Shown piece after piece: positions 1 through 7,932 of a stretch of DNA of 64,000 nucleotides; within the stretch, counting starts at the first letter, position 1, and each line of letters opens with the position of its first letter. This DNA is from Holdemania massiliensis (GTDB lineage Bacteria; Bacillota_I; Bacilli_A; Erysipelotrichales; Erysipelotrichaceae). The notes beneath the pieces were generated by a model. That model was given only the letters and a program-made list of their open reading frames with translations. It did no database searches and was not told the DNA's origin. The stretch is taken from NCBI RefSeq assembly GCF_022440805.1, contig NZ_JAKNTK010000001.1, positions 2,046,001 through 2,110,000 of the forward strand. The letters are read 5' to 3'. The position numbers and the translations under genes were made by a program.

Positions 1-572
1 TGGATGAGCGGGAGTTTCGTTCTTATGTCAACCAGCAGCTGTCCGCCCATCAGCTGATTCTGTCGCGGGATGCGATGGAGGAATTGATGCAGCGGCTGCC
101 GTTGGATATGGAAAGTTTTCATCAGGAGCTGATCAAGCTGACGCTGTATGGAACCAAGATCAGCCGCGATGATATCGTGCATCTGGTCAGCCGGCCGCTG
201 GATGAGGATGTGTTCCATCTGGTCAACGCGGTCATCACCCATAACCTGAAACAAGCGATGCATTTGTGGAAGGATCTGGATTCCTTGAATAAAGATCCGA
301 TCTATCTGGTCGCCTTGCTGGCCTCACAGTTTCGTTTAATGGCGCAGGTGCGGATGCTCAGCGATCGAAGAATGAGTGAATCGATGATCGCTCAGCAGCT
401 GAAGGTTCATCCGTTTCGGGTTAAGAAAGCCCATGAAGCGGTGGCCCGGCTGAATTCTGAGCGGCTTTTGGAAATTTTAAATGATCTGGCAGAGCTGGAT
501 CAACGCTTTAAAAGCGGTACGCTGGATCGGAAGCTGGGTTTTGAGATGTTTTTAATCAAAGCCGCACGGTAG
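1..572 (+). CDS. holA: DNA polymerase III subunit delta, C-terminal part
   Basis: The reading frame is open from base 3 through the window edge, so the gene starts upstream and only about the last 190 residues are seen. The delta subunit is the clamp-loader arm that opens the beta sliding clamp. The visible part matches the helical lid and collar region of the family: FHQELIKLTLY followed by an LVALLASQFRLMAQ helix and the terminal DQRFKSG/LGFEMFLIKAAR block typical of HolA ends. The ATP-domain remnant lies off-window. The next gene starts about 80 bases downstream. Family assignment is from motif recognition; partial at the 5' side. Confidence 0.88.
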   Translation, partial: DEREFRSYVNQQLSAHQLILSRDAMEELMQRLPLDMESFHQELIKLTLYGTKISRDDIVHLVSRPLDEDVFHLVNAVITHNLKQAMHLWKDLDSLNKDPIYLVALLASQFRLMAQVRMLSDRRMSESMIAQQLKVHPFRVKKAHEAVARLNSERLLEILNDLAELDQRFKSGTLDRKLGFEMFLIKAAR

Positions 573-656
573 AGAAGCAGCCGCAGAAAATAGAAATCCA
601 ATGGGAATGGACAGCGAAACAAATAAGAACGCTGATAGAATAAAGGGAGTGTTATG

Positions 657-1961
657 ATGGATTCATTAAAGGAACTGTATAAAATCGGTCCGGGTCCCAG
701 CAGCTCACATACGCTGGGGCCGCAGCGGGCCTGCCAGCTGTATAAAGCGGAATACGGCGAAAAACTGCATCATGTGGAAGTTGAACTGTATGGCTCGTTA
801 TCTTTGACCGGCAAGGGTCATCTGACCGACTACATTATCCGCAAAACTTTTGAACCAGCGAAAACGACGATTTTCTTTTTAAAGGACTGGAAGGAAAGCT
901 TTCCCAACGGTTTTTATATCCGCGGCTATAACGAAGCCCATCAGCTGCTGGCAAAATGGACTGTTTTCTCGGTTGGCGGCGGGTCTATAAAAATTCTGGA
1001 AAAGCATCTGGAAACCGGCGAGAATGTCTATCCTGAAAATTCCATGCAGAGTATCCGTGAGGTCTGTGAGCGGGAAAAGATCGGTTTCGCCGAATATGCG
1101 CTGCGTGCCGAGGAAGGCTTGGAAGTCTATCTCGATACGATTTTGACGGCCATGCTCGCTTCGGTGAAGCAGGGCCTGCAGGCCAGCGGTATCCTGCCGG
1201 GGCGGTTAAAAATGGAGCGGGCAGCGAAAGCGATGCTGCTGCAGGCCGGAACGATTGAAGAGGAAGCCGAGCGGTCAAAGATGCGCTTAGCCGCCTATGC
1301 CTATGCGGCCAGCGAACAGAATGCTTCAGCCGGAACGGTGGTCACGGCTCCGACGCTGGGCTCCTGCGGCGTCATGGCGGCGCTGATGTACTATTATTAT
1401 AACGATCGCCAGATCACCCGCGGCAAGCTGGTCAAAGCTTTAGCGGTGGCGGGATTGTTCGGCGATCTGATCAAAACCAACGCAACGATCTCCGGCGCAG
1501 TCGGCGGCTGTCAGGCAGAAATCGGCGCAGCGTGTGCGATGGCGGCGGCGGCAGCGGCTTATTTAAATGGCATGAACTGCGCTCAGATTGAATATGCTGC
1601 AGAAATCGGCATGGAACACCATCTGGGACTGACGTGTGATCCGGTTGGCGGCTATGTCATCATTCCTTGTATTGAACGCAATGCGGTAGCGGTGCTGCGC
1701 GCGCTGGACGCGATGTCCTTAGCGCGGACGATGAGCCGGGTGAAAAAGAACCGCGTCAGCTTCGACGTTGTCGTGAAGACGATGAATTATACCGGCAAGC
1801 ATCTGCCGATTGAGTTGAAGGAAACTTCCCTGGGCGGTCTGGCCAAAGAGGTTCAGATTGTCCCGGAGGAGCATCCTTCGTGTCTGGATGGTCATTTGAT
1901 CGTTGAAGAAGCCGTCATGGAAAACGATGTGCTGGCTTCCCCGATCCGCTTTGATCTATGA
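657..1961 (+). CDS. sdaA: L-serine ammonia-lyase (iron-sulfur L-serine dehydratase), single chain
   Basis: Converts L-serine to pyruvate and ammonia in the cytoplasm using an oxygen-sensitive [4Fe-4S] cluster. The N-terminal beta domain carries GPGPSSSHT (residues 11-19). The alpha domain carries the three cluster cysteines C285 (GGCQAEIG), C327 (LTCDPVGG) and C338 (PCIERN), whose 42 and 11 residue spacing is that of the family. Both domains are fused in one 434-residue chain, unlike the split SdaAA/SdaAB of many Firmicutes. Two ATGs occur in a row (654 and 657); GGGAG at 645-649 gives the better spacing to 657. The next gene overlaps its stop by 4 bases, implying co-transcription. Confidence 0.93.
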   Translation: MDSLKELYKIGPGPSSSHTLGPQRACQLYKAEYGEKLHHVEVELYGSLSLTGKGHLTDYIIRKTFEPAKTTIFFLKDWKESFPNGFYIRGYNEAHQLLAKWTVFSVGGGSIKILEKHLETGENVYPENSMQSIREVCEREKIGFAEYALRAEEGLEVYLDTILTAMLASVKQGLQASGILPGRLKMERAAKAMLLQAGTIEEEAERSKMRLAAYAYAASEQNASAGTVVTAPTLGSCGVMAALMYYYYNDRQITRGKLVKALAVAGLFGDLIKTNATISGAVGGCQAEIGAACAMAAAAAAYLNGMNCAQIEYAAEIGMEHHLGLTCDPVGGYVIIPCIERNAVAVLRALDAMSLARTMSRVKKNRVSFDVVVKTMNYTGKHLPIELKETSLGGLAKEVQIVPEEHPSCLDGHLIVEEAVMENDVLASPIRFDL

Positions 1962-2461
1962 GTAATCCGACGCCCAAAACAGAGAAGATTGTCCATCCTT
2001 TCGCGCCGATCTATGATGCGCACAGCCGTGTGCTGATTCTCGGTTCCATGCCTTCAGTGGCCTCACGGCAGCAGGCGTTTTATTACGCTCACCCGCGCAA
2101 CCGCTTCTGGCCGCTCATGGCGGCGCTGGACGGCTCGCTGCTGGAAACCGTTGAGCAGCGTACAGCGTTTTTGCATCGGCGGCATTTTGCGCTGTGGGAT
2201 GTGATTGCCAGCTGTACGATTGCCGGCAGCAGCGACGCCAGTATCCGCGACGTCCAAGTCAATGATTTTAAGCCGCTGTTAGCCGCGACGGAAATTAAAA
2301 CGATTGTCACAACCGGCAAGACAGCCGGCCGGCTGTATCAGAAATATGCTCAGGCGGAAACGGGAATCGAGGCGCTGATCCTGCCTTCGACTTCACCCGC
2401 CAACGCCGCGATGTCGCTGGATCAGCTGGTCGCAGCCTATCGGTTTTTGTTTGAACTTTAA
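1958..2461 (+). CDS. DNA-deoxyinosine (hypoxanthine) glycosylase, uracil-DNA glycosylase superfamily
   Basis: A 167-residue protein with the uracil-DNA glycosylase fold signature at its start: ILGSMPS followed by FYYAHPRNRFWP. This pattern is known from the family-6 (hypoxanthine-DNA) glycosylases, which remove deaminated adenine from DNA. A C-terminal LPSTSPANA segment corresponds to the DNA-intercalation loop region of the superfamily. The ATG overlaps the serine dehydratase stop codon (ATGA), so translation is probably coupled. The repair role is inferred from family; exact base preference (hypoxanthine versus uracil) cannot be read from sequence alone. Confidence 0.82.
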   Translation: MSNPTPKTEKIVHPFAPIYDAHSRVLILGSMPSVASRQQAFYYAHPRNRFWPLMAALDGSLLETVEQRTAFLHRRHFALWDVIASCTIAGSSDASIRDVQVNDFKPLLAATEIKTIVTTGKTAGRLYQKYAQAETGIEALILPSTSPANAAMSLDQLVAAYRFLFEL

Positions 2462-2499
2462 AACAGGCCTTCCGCAGGGAGGCTTAGGGAGGTGTTTGT

Positions 2500-2706
2500 A
2501 TGGGAATTTTACTATGGCCGTTTAAACTGGTGTTCTGGCTGACAGGATTGGTGCTGTCCTTATGCGGCAAGCTGATCACAATCATCCTGGGACTGGTTGT
2601 CTGTGCCCTTGGCTTGATTTTGTGCATGACGCTGATCGGTCTGTGGGTAGGAATTCCACTGGCTATTTTAGGCCTGTCGTTGATCATAAAAGGAGTTCTG
2701 GGATGA
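2500..2706 (+). CDS. Small two-helix membrane protein, unknown function
   Basis: Only 68 residues, almost entirely hydrophobic, with two likely membrane spans (about residues 4-37 and 40-66) and a single central lysine. A strong ribosome site (GGGAGGTG, 2488-2495) precedes the ATG. Its TGA overlaps the ATG of the downstream U32 gene (ATGA at 2703-2706), so the two are probably translated together. No family is recognised. The coupling to an RNA-modification-type protein is a context clue only. Confidence 0.6.
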   Translation: MGILLWPFKLVFWLTGLVLSLCGKLITIILGLVVCALGLILCMTLIGLWVGIPLAILGLSLIIKGVLG

Positions 2707-5006
2707 AACGCCCGGAACTTTTAGCTCCAGCCGGCAGCATGGAGGCGCTGCTCGCCGCGGTCAACAACGGTGCGGATGCGGTTTATCTGGGATCGACGCG
2801 CTTCGGCGCCCGGGCGTATGCCGGCAATTTTGATGCCCAGCAGCTGCAGCAGGCCGTGCGTTATTGTCACCAGCATGAGGTCAAGGTCTATGTAACGGTC
2901 AATACACTGATCATGGAAAACGAACTGGATGAGGCGAAAGCGCTGATTGACTTCCTTTATCACAGTGATGTCGATGCCTTGATCCTGCAGGATCTCGGAT
3001 TAGTTTCCTGGATTCGCCGTGCTTATCCGGATTTTGAGCTGCATGCCTCAACTCAGATGCATATCCATAACCGCGAGGGCGTGCGCTGGGTTAAGGAATT
3101 AGGGATGCAGCGAGCTGTTCTGGCGCGGGAAACTCCGCTTGAGCTGGTGCAGGAATGCGCTGAAGAGGGACTGGATCTGGAGATTTTCGTCTATGGGGCG
3201 CTGTGCGTCTGTTACAGCGGCGAATGTCTGATGTCCAGCATCCAGGGCGGCCGCAGCGGCAACCGCGGACAATGCGCGCAGCCCTGCCGGATGCCGTATC
3301 AGTTAGTTGAATTGGAAAGTGGACGGGAAATCAAAGCTCCGGGTGAATACTTGTTAAGTCCGATGGATCTCAATACGCTGCAGCATGTGGAACAGCTGAT
3401 GCAAAGCGGTGCGACGAGCTTCAAAATTGAGGGACGGATGAAACGTCCGGAATATGTCGGCGCTGTCGTGCGGGCGTATCGGGAAAAGATTGACGCGGTC
3501 CTAAACGGACAGCCTGAAAGAAGCGATGAAGCTGAACAGATCCGGCTGAAAAAACTATTCAACCGCGGCTTTACAGAGGGATATCTCTTTCACCAACAGG
3601 GCAGTGCCGTAATGAATCCGCTGCGTCCCAATCATGTCGGTGTTCAAATCGGAACTGTGCTGAGTCAGCGCGGCGGCCGGGTTCAGGTACGGCTGAGCGC
3701 GCCGCTGCATCAGGGCGATGGTCTGCGCATCCTGCGGGAAAATGGCGAAGATATCGGATTTACGGCCAATTATATTTATAAAAATGATTTGTTGTGCGCA
3801 CAGGGGCAGAGCGGCGATATCCTGGAACTGCCGGTTGCGGAAAAAGTAAAGCCTGGCGCGGCTTTGCTTCAGACCACAGACAGCGAACTGATGAAGGTTA
3901 TTCAGGCTCAGTCTGCCCAGCCAACTTACCGCATTCCGGTATGCTTTACCGTTTGCGGCAAGGCGGGGGAACCGATGGTTTTGACGGTCAGCGACGCGCA
4001 GGGCTATTGTGCCGAAGCCAGAACACAGCAAAGGCTTCAGCCGGCGCAGAAGGCGCCGTTAGACCAACAGCGGTTAGTGAGTCAGCTGGGAAAGCTCAAC
4101 GATACGCCGTTTGTCCTGAAGGAAGTCACCAATCTTCTGGAAGGTGCATTGTTTCTGCCTGTCCAGCAAATTAATGAAGCCCGCCGGCAGGCCTTAGCCG
4201 CGTTAATTCAGCTGCGCGAAGTCCGCTATCCACATCGTGGGCCGAATCAGCGTCAGCCGATTCAATCCATGGTCATCGAGGCGAAATCAGCCTTGCCTAA
4301 GCTGATCGTTCAGATCGAAACACGGGAACAGGCCGAAGCGCTGCTTGATCTGCCCGTTCAGCTTGTCAGCAGCTGGCCGGCACTGATTCAGGCGTATCCG
4401 CAGATCATGCCGTCCTCGCTGCGGGTTCAGGAAAAACCAACCGTGCTGGAAGGCGAGTGGCTGCAGGCTGAGGAGATCGGTACACTGAGCCGGGCAACAT
4501 CGAAACTGATCTGTACGAGTGGGTTCAATGTAACCAACAGCGAAGCGCTGGCGCTGCTTTTAAGCCAACAAGCGGTTCAAGGTGTTGAATTCTCATTGGA
4601 ACTGACTGCGGCTCAGCAGACAGAAATTCGCGCAGCGTTTGAAAAGCAGTTCCACAGATCCGCACCCACCGTCCAGTTTGTCTATGGTTATCGGGATTTA
4701 ATGGTATCCAAAGCCTGTCCGGTCAAACGCATTCTCAGCGATGGAAACCAGAGGAACTGCCAGCTTTGTCATCAAAAAGCTTACGCGCTGAAAAATAAAA
4801 AAGGCGAACGGCTTCCGGTTTTCGGGGATGCCGCCTGTTTCAGCCACACGCTTGAAAAGACACCGTTTCAGCTGAGAGCGGATGAGCTGGACGTTCATTC
4901 TTCCTGGAAGATCCGTCTGACGTTGGAAGACGCCCGAACCAGCCGGGAAATCGTGACACATTATCTGGCTATCCGCGCCGAGCGTCAACCGACGGAAATC
5001 GGATAA
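2703..5006 (+). CDS. U32 family peptidase-like protein with DUF3656 (RlhA-type)
   Basis: A 767-residue protein beginning MKRPELLAPAGSMEALLAAV, the typical U32 start. A longer open frame reaches back to 2562 but the ATG at 2703 fits the family and overlaps the preceding stop. Conserved cysteines C168, C175, C191 and C195 (CYSGEC, then GQCAQPC) match those needed for iron-sulfur dependent RNA hydroxylation in RlhA/TrhP. The C-terminal half fits the DUF3656 collagenase-like extension found in RlhA, which makes 5-hydroxycytidine in 23S rRNA. Annotation as a protease is historical; an RNA-modification role is inferred here. Confidence 0.87.
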   Translation: MKRPELLAPAGSMEALLAAVNNGADAVYLGSTRFGARAYAGNFDAQQLQQAVRYCHQHEVKVYVTVNTLIMENELDEAKALIDFLYHSDVDALILQDLGLVSWIRRAYPDFELHASTQMHIHNREGVRWVKELGMQRAVLARETPLELVQECAEEGLDLEIFVYGALCVCYSGECLMSSIQGGRSGNRGQCAQPCRMPYQLVELESGREIKAPGEYLLSPMDLNTLQHVEQLMQSGATSFKIEGRMKRPEYVGAVVRAYREKIDAVLNGQPERSDEAEQIRLKKLFNRGFTEGYLFHQQGSAVMNPLRPNHVGVQIGTVLSQRGGRVQVRLSAPLHQGDGLRILRENGEDIGFTANYIYKNDLLCAQGQSGDILELPVAEKVKPGAALLQTTDSELMKVIQAQSAQPTYRIPVCFTVCGKAGEPMVLTVSDAQGYCAEARTQQRLQPAQKAPLDQQRLVSQLGKLNDTPFVLKEVTNLLEGALFLPVQQINEARRQALAALIQLREVRYPHRGPNQRQPIQSMVIEAKSALPKLIVQIETREQAEALLDLPVQLVSSWPALIQAYPQIMPSSLRVQEKPTVLEGEWLQAEEIGTLSRATSKLICTSGFNVTNSEALALLLSQQAVQGVEFSLELTAAQQTEIRAAFEKQFHRSAPTVQFVYGYRDLMVSKACPVKRILSDGNQRNCQLCHQKAYALKNKKGERLPVFGDAACFSHTLEKTPFQLRADELDVHSSWKIRLTLEDARTSREIVTHYLAIRAERQPTEIG

Positions 5007-5170
5007 CAAGCGTGAATAAAAAAATAAAGCACCTAAATTAATCGCCGCGAAACAACCGCTGCGGTTTTTTTGTTTCCTCTGGCTGAACAACCTTTTTTGA
5101 GGATCAGCTGAATGCAGCTGTATTCCTGGAAACAAGTATGCTAAACTAAAAAAAGAACAGGGGGAATTTT

Positions 5171-6586
5171 ATGTTTGAATATTCGATTCAGGAATTGGCT
5201 GACGGCATGCGTATGGGACGCTGGACCAGTCGGAGTCTGACCGAGGAAGCGCTGCGGCGGGTTGCCCAGCGCGATCAGTCAGGCCCATGCTTAAATTCGA
5301 TCGCCGAGATCAATCCGGAAGCGCTGTGGATCGCTGATGGACTGGATCGGGAGCTGAAAGAAAAAGGTCCGCGCAGCCTGCTGCATGGCTTGCCGGTGGT
5401 GGTCAAAGATAATATCTGTACCGCCGGCATGATGCATACAACCGCTGGTTCCGCGGCACTGGCGGATTTCTATGCTCCGCAGGACGCAGAAGTCGTTCGG
5501 CGCTTAAAAGCGGCTGGCGCTGTGATCCTTGGCAAGGCGTGTTTATCCGAATTTGCCTATTGGGTGGCCCGCTTACGCAAAATGCCTTCGGGTTTCAGTT
5601 CCCGCAGCGGTCAGGTGGTCAATCCCTATGATCCTGACCTGGATCCTTCCGGAAGCAGTTCCGGTTCTGCCGTTGCCGTGGCGGCTGAACTCGTTCCATT
5701 TTCAATCGGAACAGAAACCAACGGCTCGCTGGTTTCGCCGGCCCGCAATAACGCGGTGGCTACGATTAAACCAACGGTCGGCTTAATTTCCCGCAGCGGG
5801 ATCATTCCGATTTCTCTCATGCAGGATACCGCCGGCCCGATGGGCAAGTCGATCGCCGATTGTGCCGTGGTGCTGGATGCCTTATGGGGTAGAGATCCGC
5901 AGGATCCGGCAACGCTGGCCTGCCCTGAGCATTTTCACTTCGCCCAGGCGTTAAACCGTGGTGTTCAGGGATTGAGAATCGGCGTTTTAACCTTTGAAGA
6001 TGCTGAGCAGGATGACAGTGAAAACGCGGTGTTAAGTCAGGCGGAGACATTCTTAAAACAACTGGGAGCCGCATTGGTGCCGGTTTCACTACCAAGCGGC
6101 CGGTTAAACAATCTGCCGGTATTAGAACATGAGTTTAAAAGCGGAATCAATGCCTGGTTAGGTTCGGTAAGGGGACACACCGCAATCCAAAGCCTGGATG
6201 ATATTTTGGCGTATAATCGTCAGCATGCCCGCACCTGCCTGCGTTATGGTCAGGATCTGTTGGAAAGCAGCAATCGTCATTCCGGCACCTTGCGGGAAGC
6301 GGATTATCTGAACCAGCGCCTGGCGCTGATCCACCAGACACGAACCGAAGGGATTGACAGACTGTTAGAGGAGCATCAGCTGGATTGTTTAATGACGGTG
6401 AAAATCACTGGCTATGCTCCGATTGCCGGTTATCCCTGCGCAGCGATCTGTGCCCAAAGTCCAAGTCAGGGAACACCGTTATCCTTGTTGTTTTTGGGGA
6501 CAGCCTGGAGTGAAGAAACGCTGATCGCCGTGGCGCAGGCGGTCGAAAGCCGCATGGCGGCCCGTATCGCTCCGCGCTTCAAATAG
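5171..6586 (+). CDS. Amidase signature family protein
   Basis: A 471-residue amidase-signature enzyme, expected to hydrolyse a C-N amide bond in the cytoplasm; no signal peptide is seen. The Ser-cisSer-Lys triad is visible: K79 (VVVKDNI), S162 (SGSSSGSA, a variant of GGSSGGS) and S186 (ETNGSLVSPA). It is not next to gatC or gatB, so a GatA role in the transamidosome is unlikely. A GGGGGA ribosome site precedes the ATG. The gene is separated by 164 bases from the U32 gene and ends in a strong shared terminator with the convergent lrgB. Substrate unknown. Confidence 0.85.
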   Translation: MFEYSIQELADGMRMGRWTSRSLTEEALRRVAQRDQSGPCLNSIAEINPEALWIADGLDRELKEKGPRSLLHGLPVVVKDNICTAGMMHTTAGSAALADFYAPQDAEVVRRLKAAGAVILGKACLSEFAYWVARLRKMPSGFSSRSGQVVNPYDPDLDPSGSSSGSAVAVAAELVPFSIGTETNGSLVSPARNNAVATIKPTVGLISRSGIIPISLMQDTAGPMGKSIADCAVVLDALWGRDPQDPATLACPEHFHFAQALNRGVQGLRIGVLTFEDAEQDDSENAVLSQAETFLKQLGAALVPVSLPSGRLNNLPVLEHEFKSGINAWLGSVRGHTAIQSLDDILAYNRQHARTCLRYGQDLLESSNRHSGTLREADYLNQRLALIHQTRTEGIDRLLEEHQLDCLMTVKITGYAPIAGYPCAAICAQSPSQGTPLSLLFLGTAWSEETLIAVAQAVESRMAARIAPRFK

Positions 6587-6655
6587 AAAAAAAGCATACT
6601 GGGAAAGGGGCATTCAGGCCTTACTTATAAAATTCCCGTATGCTTTTATATTTTA
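6587..6655. terminator. Bidirectional terminator between amidase and lrgB
   Basis: AAAAGCATAC (6590-6599) pairs with GTATGCTTTT (6639-6648), and GGGAA (6601-6605) pairs with TTCCC (6633-6637) inside it. A and T tracts flank the stem, so it can serve both convergent genes. Confidence 0.85.
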
Positions 6656-6662
6656 GAATGGA

Positions 6663-7340
6663 TCACAGAAACAGCGACAGAATGACAGTAAATATTCCCG
6701 TAATCCCAATCGCCAGGCCTGCCAGGCCGCCTTCCTGCTCGCCGATCTCAATCGCCTTGGACGTTCCCATTGCATGTGAAGCCGTGCCCATTGTAATGCC
6801 TAGGGCAACGCTGTTTTTGATCTTCAGCTTGTGAAACAGCAGGGGGATGACAATTGAGCCAAGTATACCGGTGATGATGACCGCAGTAACGGTCACCGCC
6901 GGCAAGCCGCCGTTCACCTCACACACGCTGACCGCAATCGGCGTAGTGACCGATTTGGGCAGCAAGGAGCGGGTGATCAGATCGTTTAACCCCAGAATCC
7001 GACATAAAAAAGTAACCGAGAGAATTGAGGTCAGCGCTCCCAGAAAGGTTCCGATCAGAATCGCTGTCAAATTCTGCTTCAGGATCTTGCGCTGGTTCAC
7101 CATTGGAATGGCCAGCACGCACGTCGCCGGCGTCAGCATCATCGCAATCGCGCTGGTGCCTTCTTTAAACTGGGCATAGGGAATCTTCAGCAGCGATAAA
7201 ATCCCAATCAGGCTGACAATCGAAACCAAAAGCGGATTCAGCCAGGCTTGGCGGGTTCTGCGCTGCAGCCGGCAGGCCAGAAGATAGACGATCAAGCACA
7301 ATCCAATAAAGAAAAACGGGCCCTGAAATAAATCCTTCAT
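6663..7340 (-). CDS. lrgB: LrgB/CidB family membrane protein
   Basis: A 225-residue multi-spanning membrane protein of the LrgB/CidB family, implicated in murein hydrolase control, programmed lysis and, in some Firmicutes, pyruvate uptake. Family blocks are visible: LTPATCVLAIPM, LPKSVTTPIA and SHAMGTSKAIEIGEQEGG. Its start overlaps the stop of lrgA by 4 bases, so the two form one operon. It reads toward the amidase and shares its terminator. No LytSR-type regulator is present nearby; control is unknown. Confidence 0.92.
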   Translation of the reverse strand: MKDLFQGPFFFIGLCLIVYLLACRLQRRTRQAWLNPLLVSIVSLIGILSLLKIPYAQFKEGTSAIAMMLTPATCVLAIPMVNQRKILKQNLTAILIGTFLGALTSILSVTFLCRILGLNDLITRSLLPKSVTTPIAVSVCEVNGGLPAVTVTAVIITGILGSIVIPLLFHKLKIKNSVALGITMGTASHAMGTSKAIEIGEQEGGLAGLAIGITGIFTVILSLFL

Positions 7341-7699
7341 CGCGGCATTCTCCGTTTCTGAAACCGGGTGATCAGACAGATGCTGCCGCCGGTGACCAAC
7401 GCTGTGATCAACGTGCTGAGGACAATCACCAGAAGAATCGGAAGCAGATCGTTTTGAATGGCCGCAAAGCTGTCAAGAATTGAGACGCCTGCTGGAATGA
7501 AGAAAAAAGCCATATTGGCTAACAGAAATCCCGCCACACCGGAGATATCTTCAACCCGCAAAATCGAGAAGGACAGGCAGGCGACTAACAGCAGCATCGC
7601 GACAATGCTGCCGGGAAAAGCGAATGGCAAGAGGGCGCTGATCACTTCGCCCAGCCAGCACAGCAGAAAGACAATTGCGATTTGTTTTAAAATCTTCAT
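7337..7699 (-). CDS. lrgA: LrgA/CidA family holin-like membrane protein
   Basis: A 120-residue, four-span holin-like protein, partner of LrgB. The family block LPFAFPGSIVAMLLL and a hydrophobic core with a short basic C-terminus (QKRRMPR) are seen. The ribosome site is weak (GAGG about 11 bases before the ATG). A good promoter lies 36-64 bases upstream. The LrgA/LrgB pair is thought to modulate autolysis or transport of small acids across the membrane. Confidence 0.9.
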   Translation of the reverse strand: MKILKQIAIVFLLCWLGEVISALLPFAFPGSIVAMLLLVACLSFSILRVEDISGVAGFLLANMAFFFIPAGVSILDSFAAIQNDLLPILLVIVLSTLITALVTGGSICLITRFQKRRMPR

Positions 7700-7734
7700 A
7701 AGAGAAAGAACCTCGTTTCAAAAATATCTTTACC

Positions 7735-7763
7735 AGTATACCGAAAATAAAACAGCGTTGCAA
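7735..7763 (-). promoter_or_regulatory. Putative sigma-A promoter of lrgAB
   Basis: On the minus strand TTGCAA (7758-7763), 17-base spacer, TATACT (7735-7740), ending 36 bases upstream of lrgA. Confidence 0.6.
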
Positions 7764-7875
7764 CCGCTGATTCAGCATGGAAGCGCATTCATTGAGCATT
7801 TTTTATCAAACTGGACACAGGGAGGGTCAAATGCTTAAAAAACGGGTGAAACCGTTTCTTTTCGACCGCGTTTCC

Positions 7876-7904
7876 TTTAAATTTAAACGCTGGTTTGTTA
7901 TAAT
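7876..7904 (+). promoter_or_regulatory. Putative extended -10 promoter of the smc operon
   Basis: TTTAAA (7876-7881), 17-base spacer, TATAAT (7899-7904) preceded by TGT at 7896-7898, giving an extended -10. It lies about 29 bases before the smc start. The rest of 7764-7875 shows no gene. Confidence 0.65.
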
Positions 7905-7932
7905 ACATAGATGGAGTGAGAAGGAGGATGCC

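Noticed and set aside
5007..5070. Terminator after the U32 gene (CCGC/GCGG then T run)
   Set aside because: Only a 4-bp stem with a 12-base loop; the T run is real but the hairpin is too weak to call.
4698..5135. 145-codon minus-strand frame opposite the U32 gene end
   Set aside because: Shadow of a well-supported gene with no ribosome site or motif; similar long shadows in smc, gcv and dxs were rejected for the same reason.
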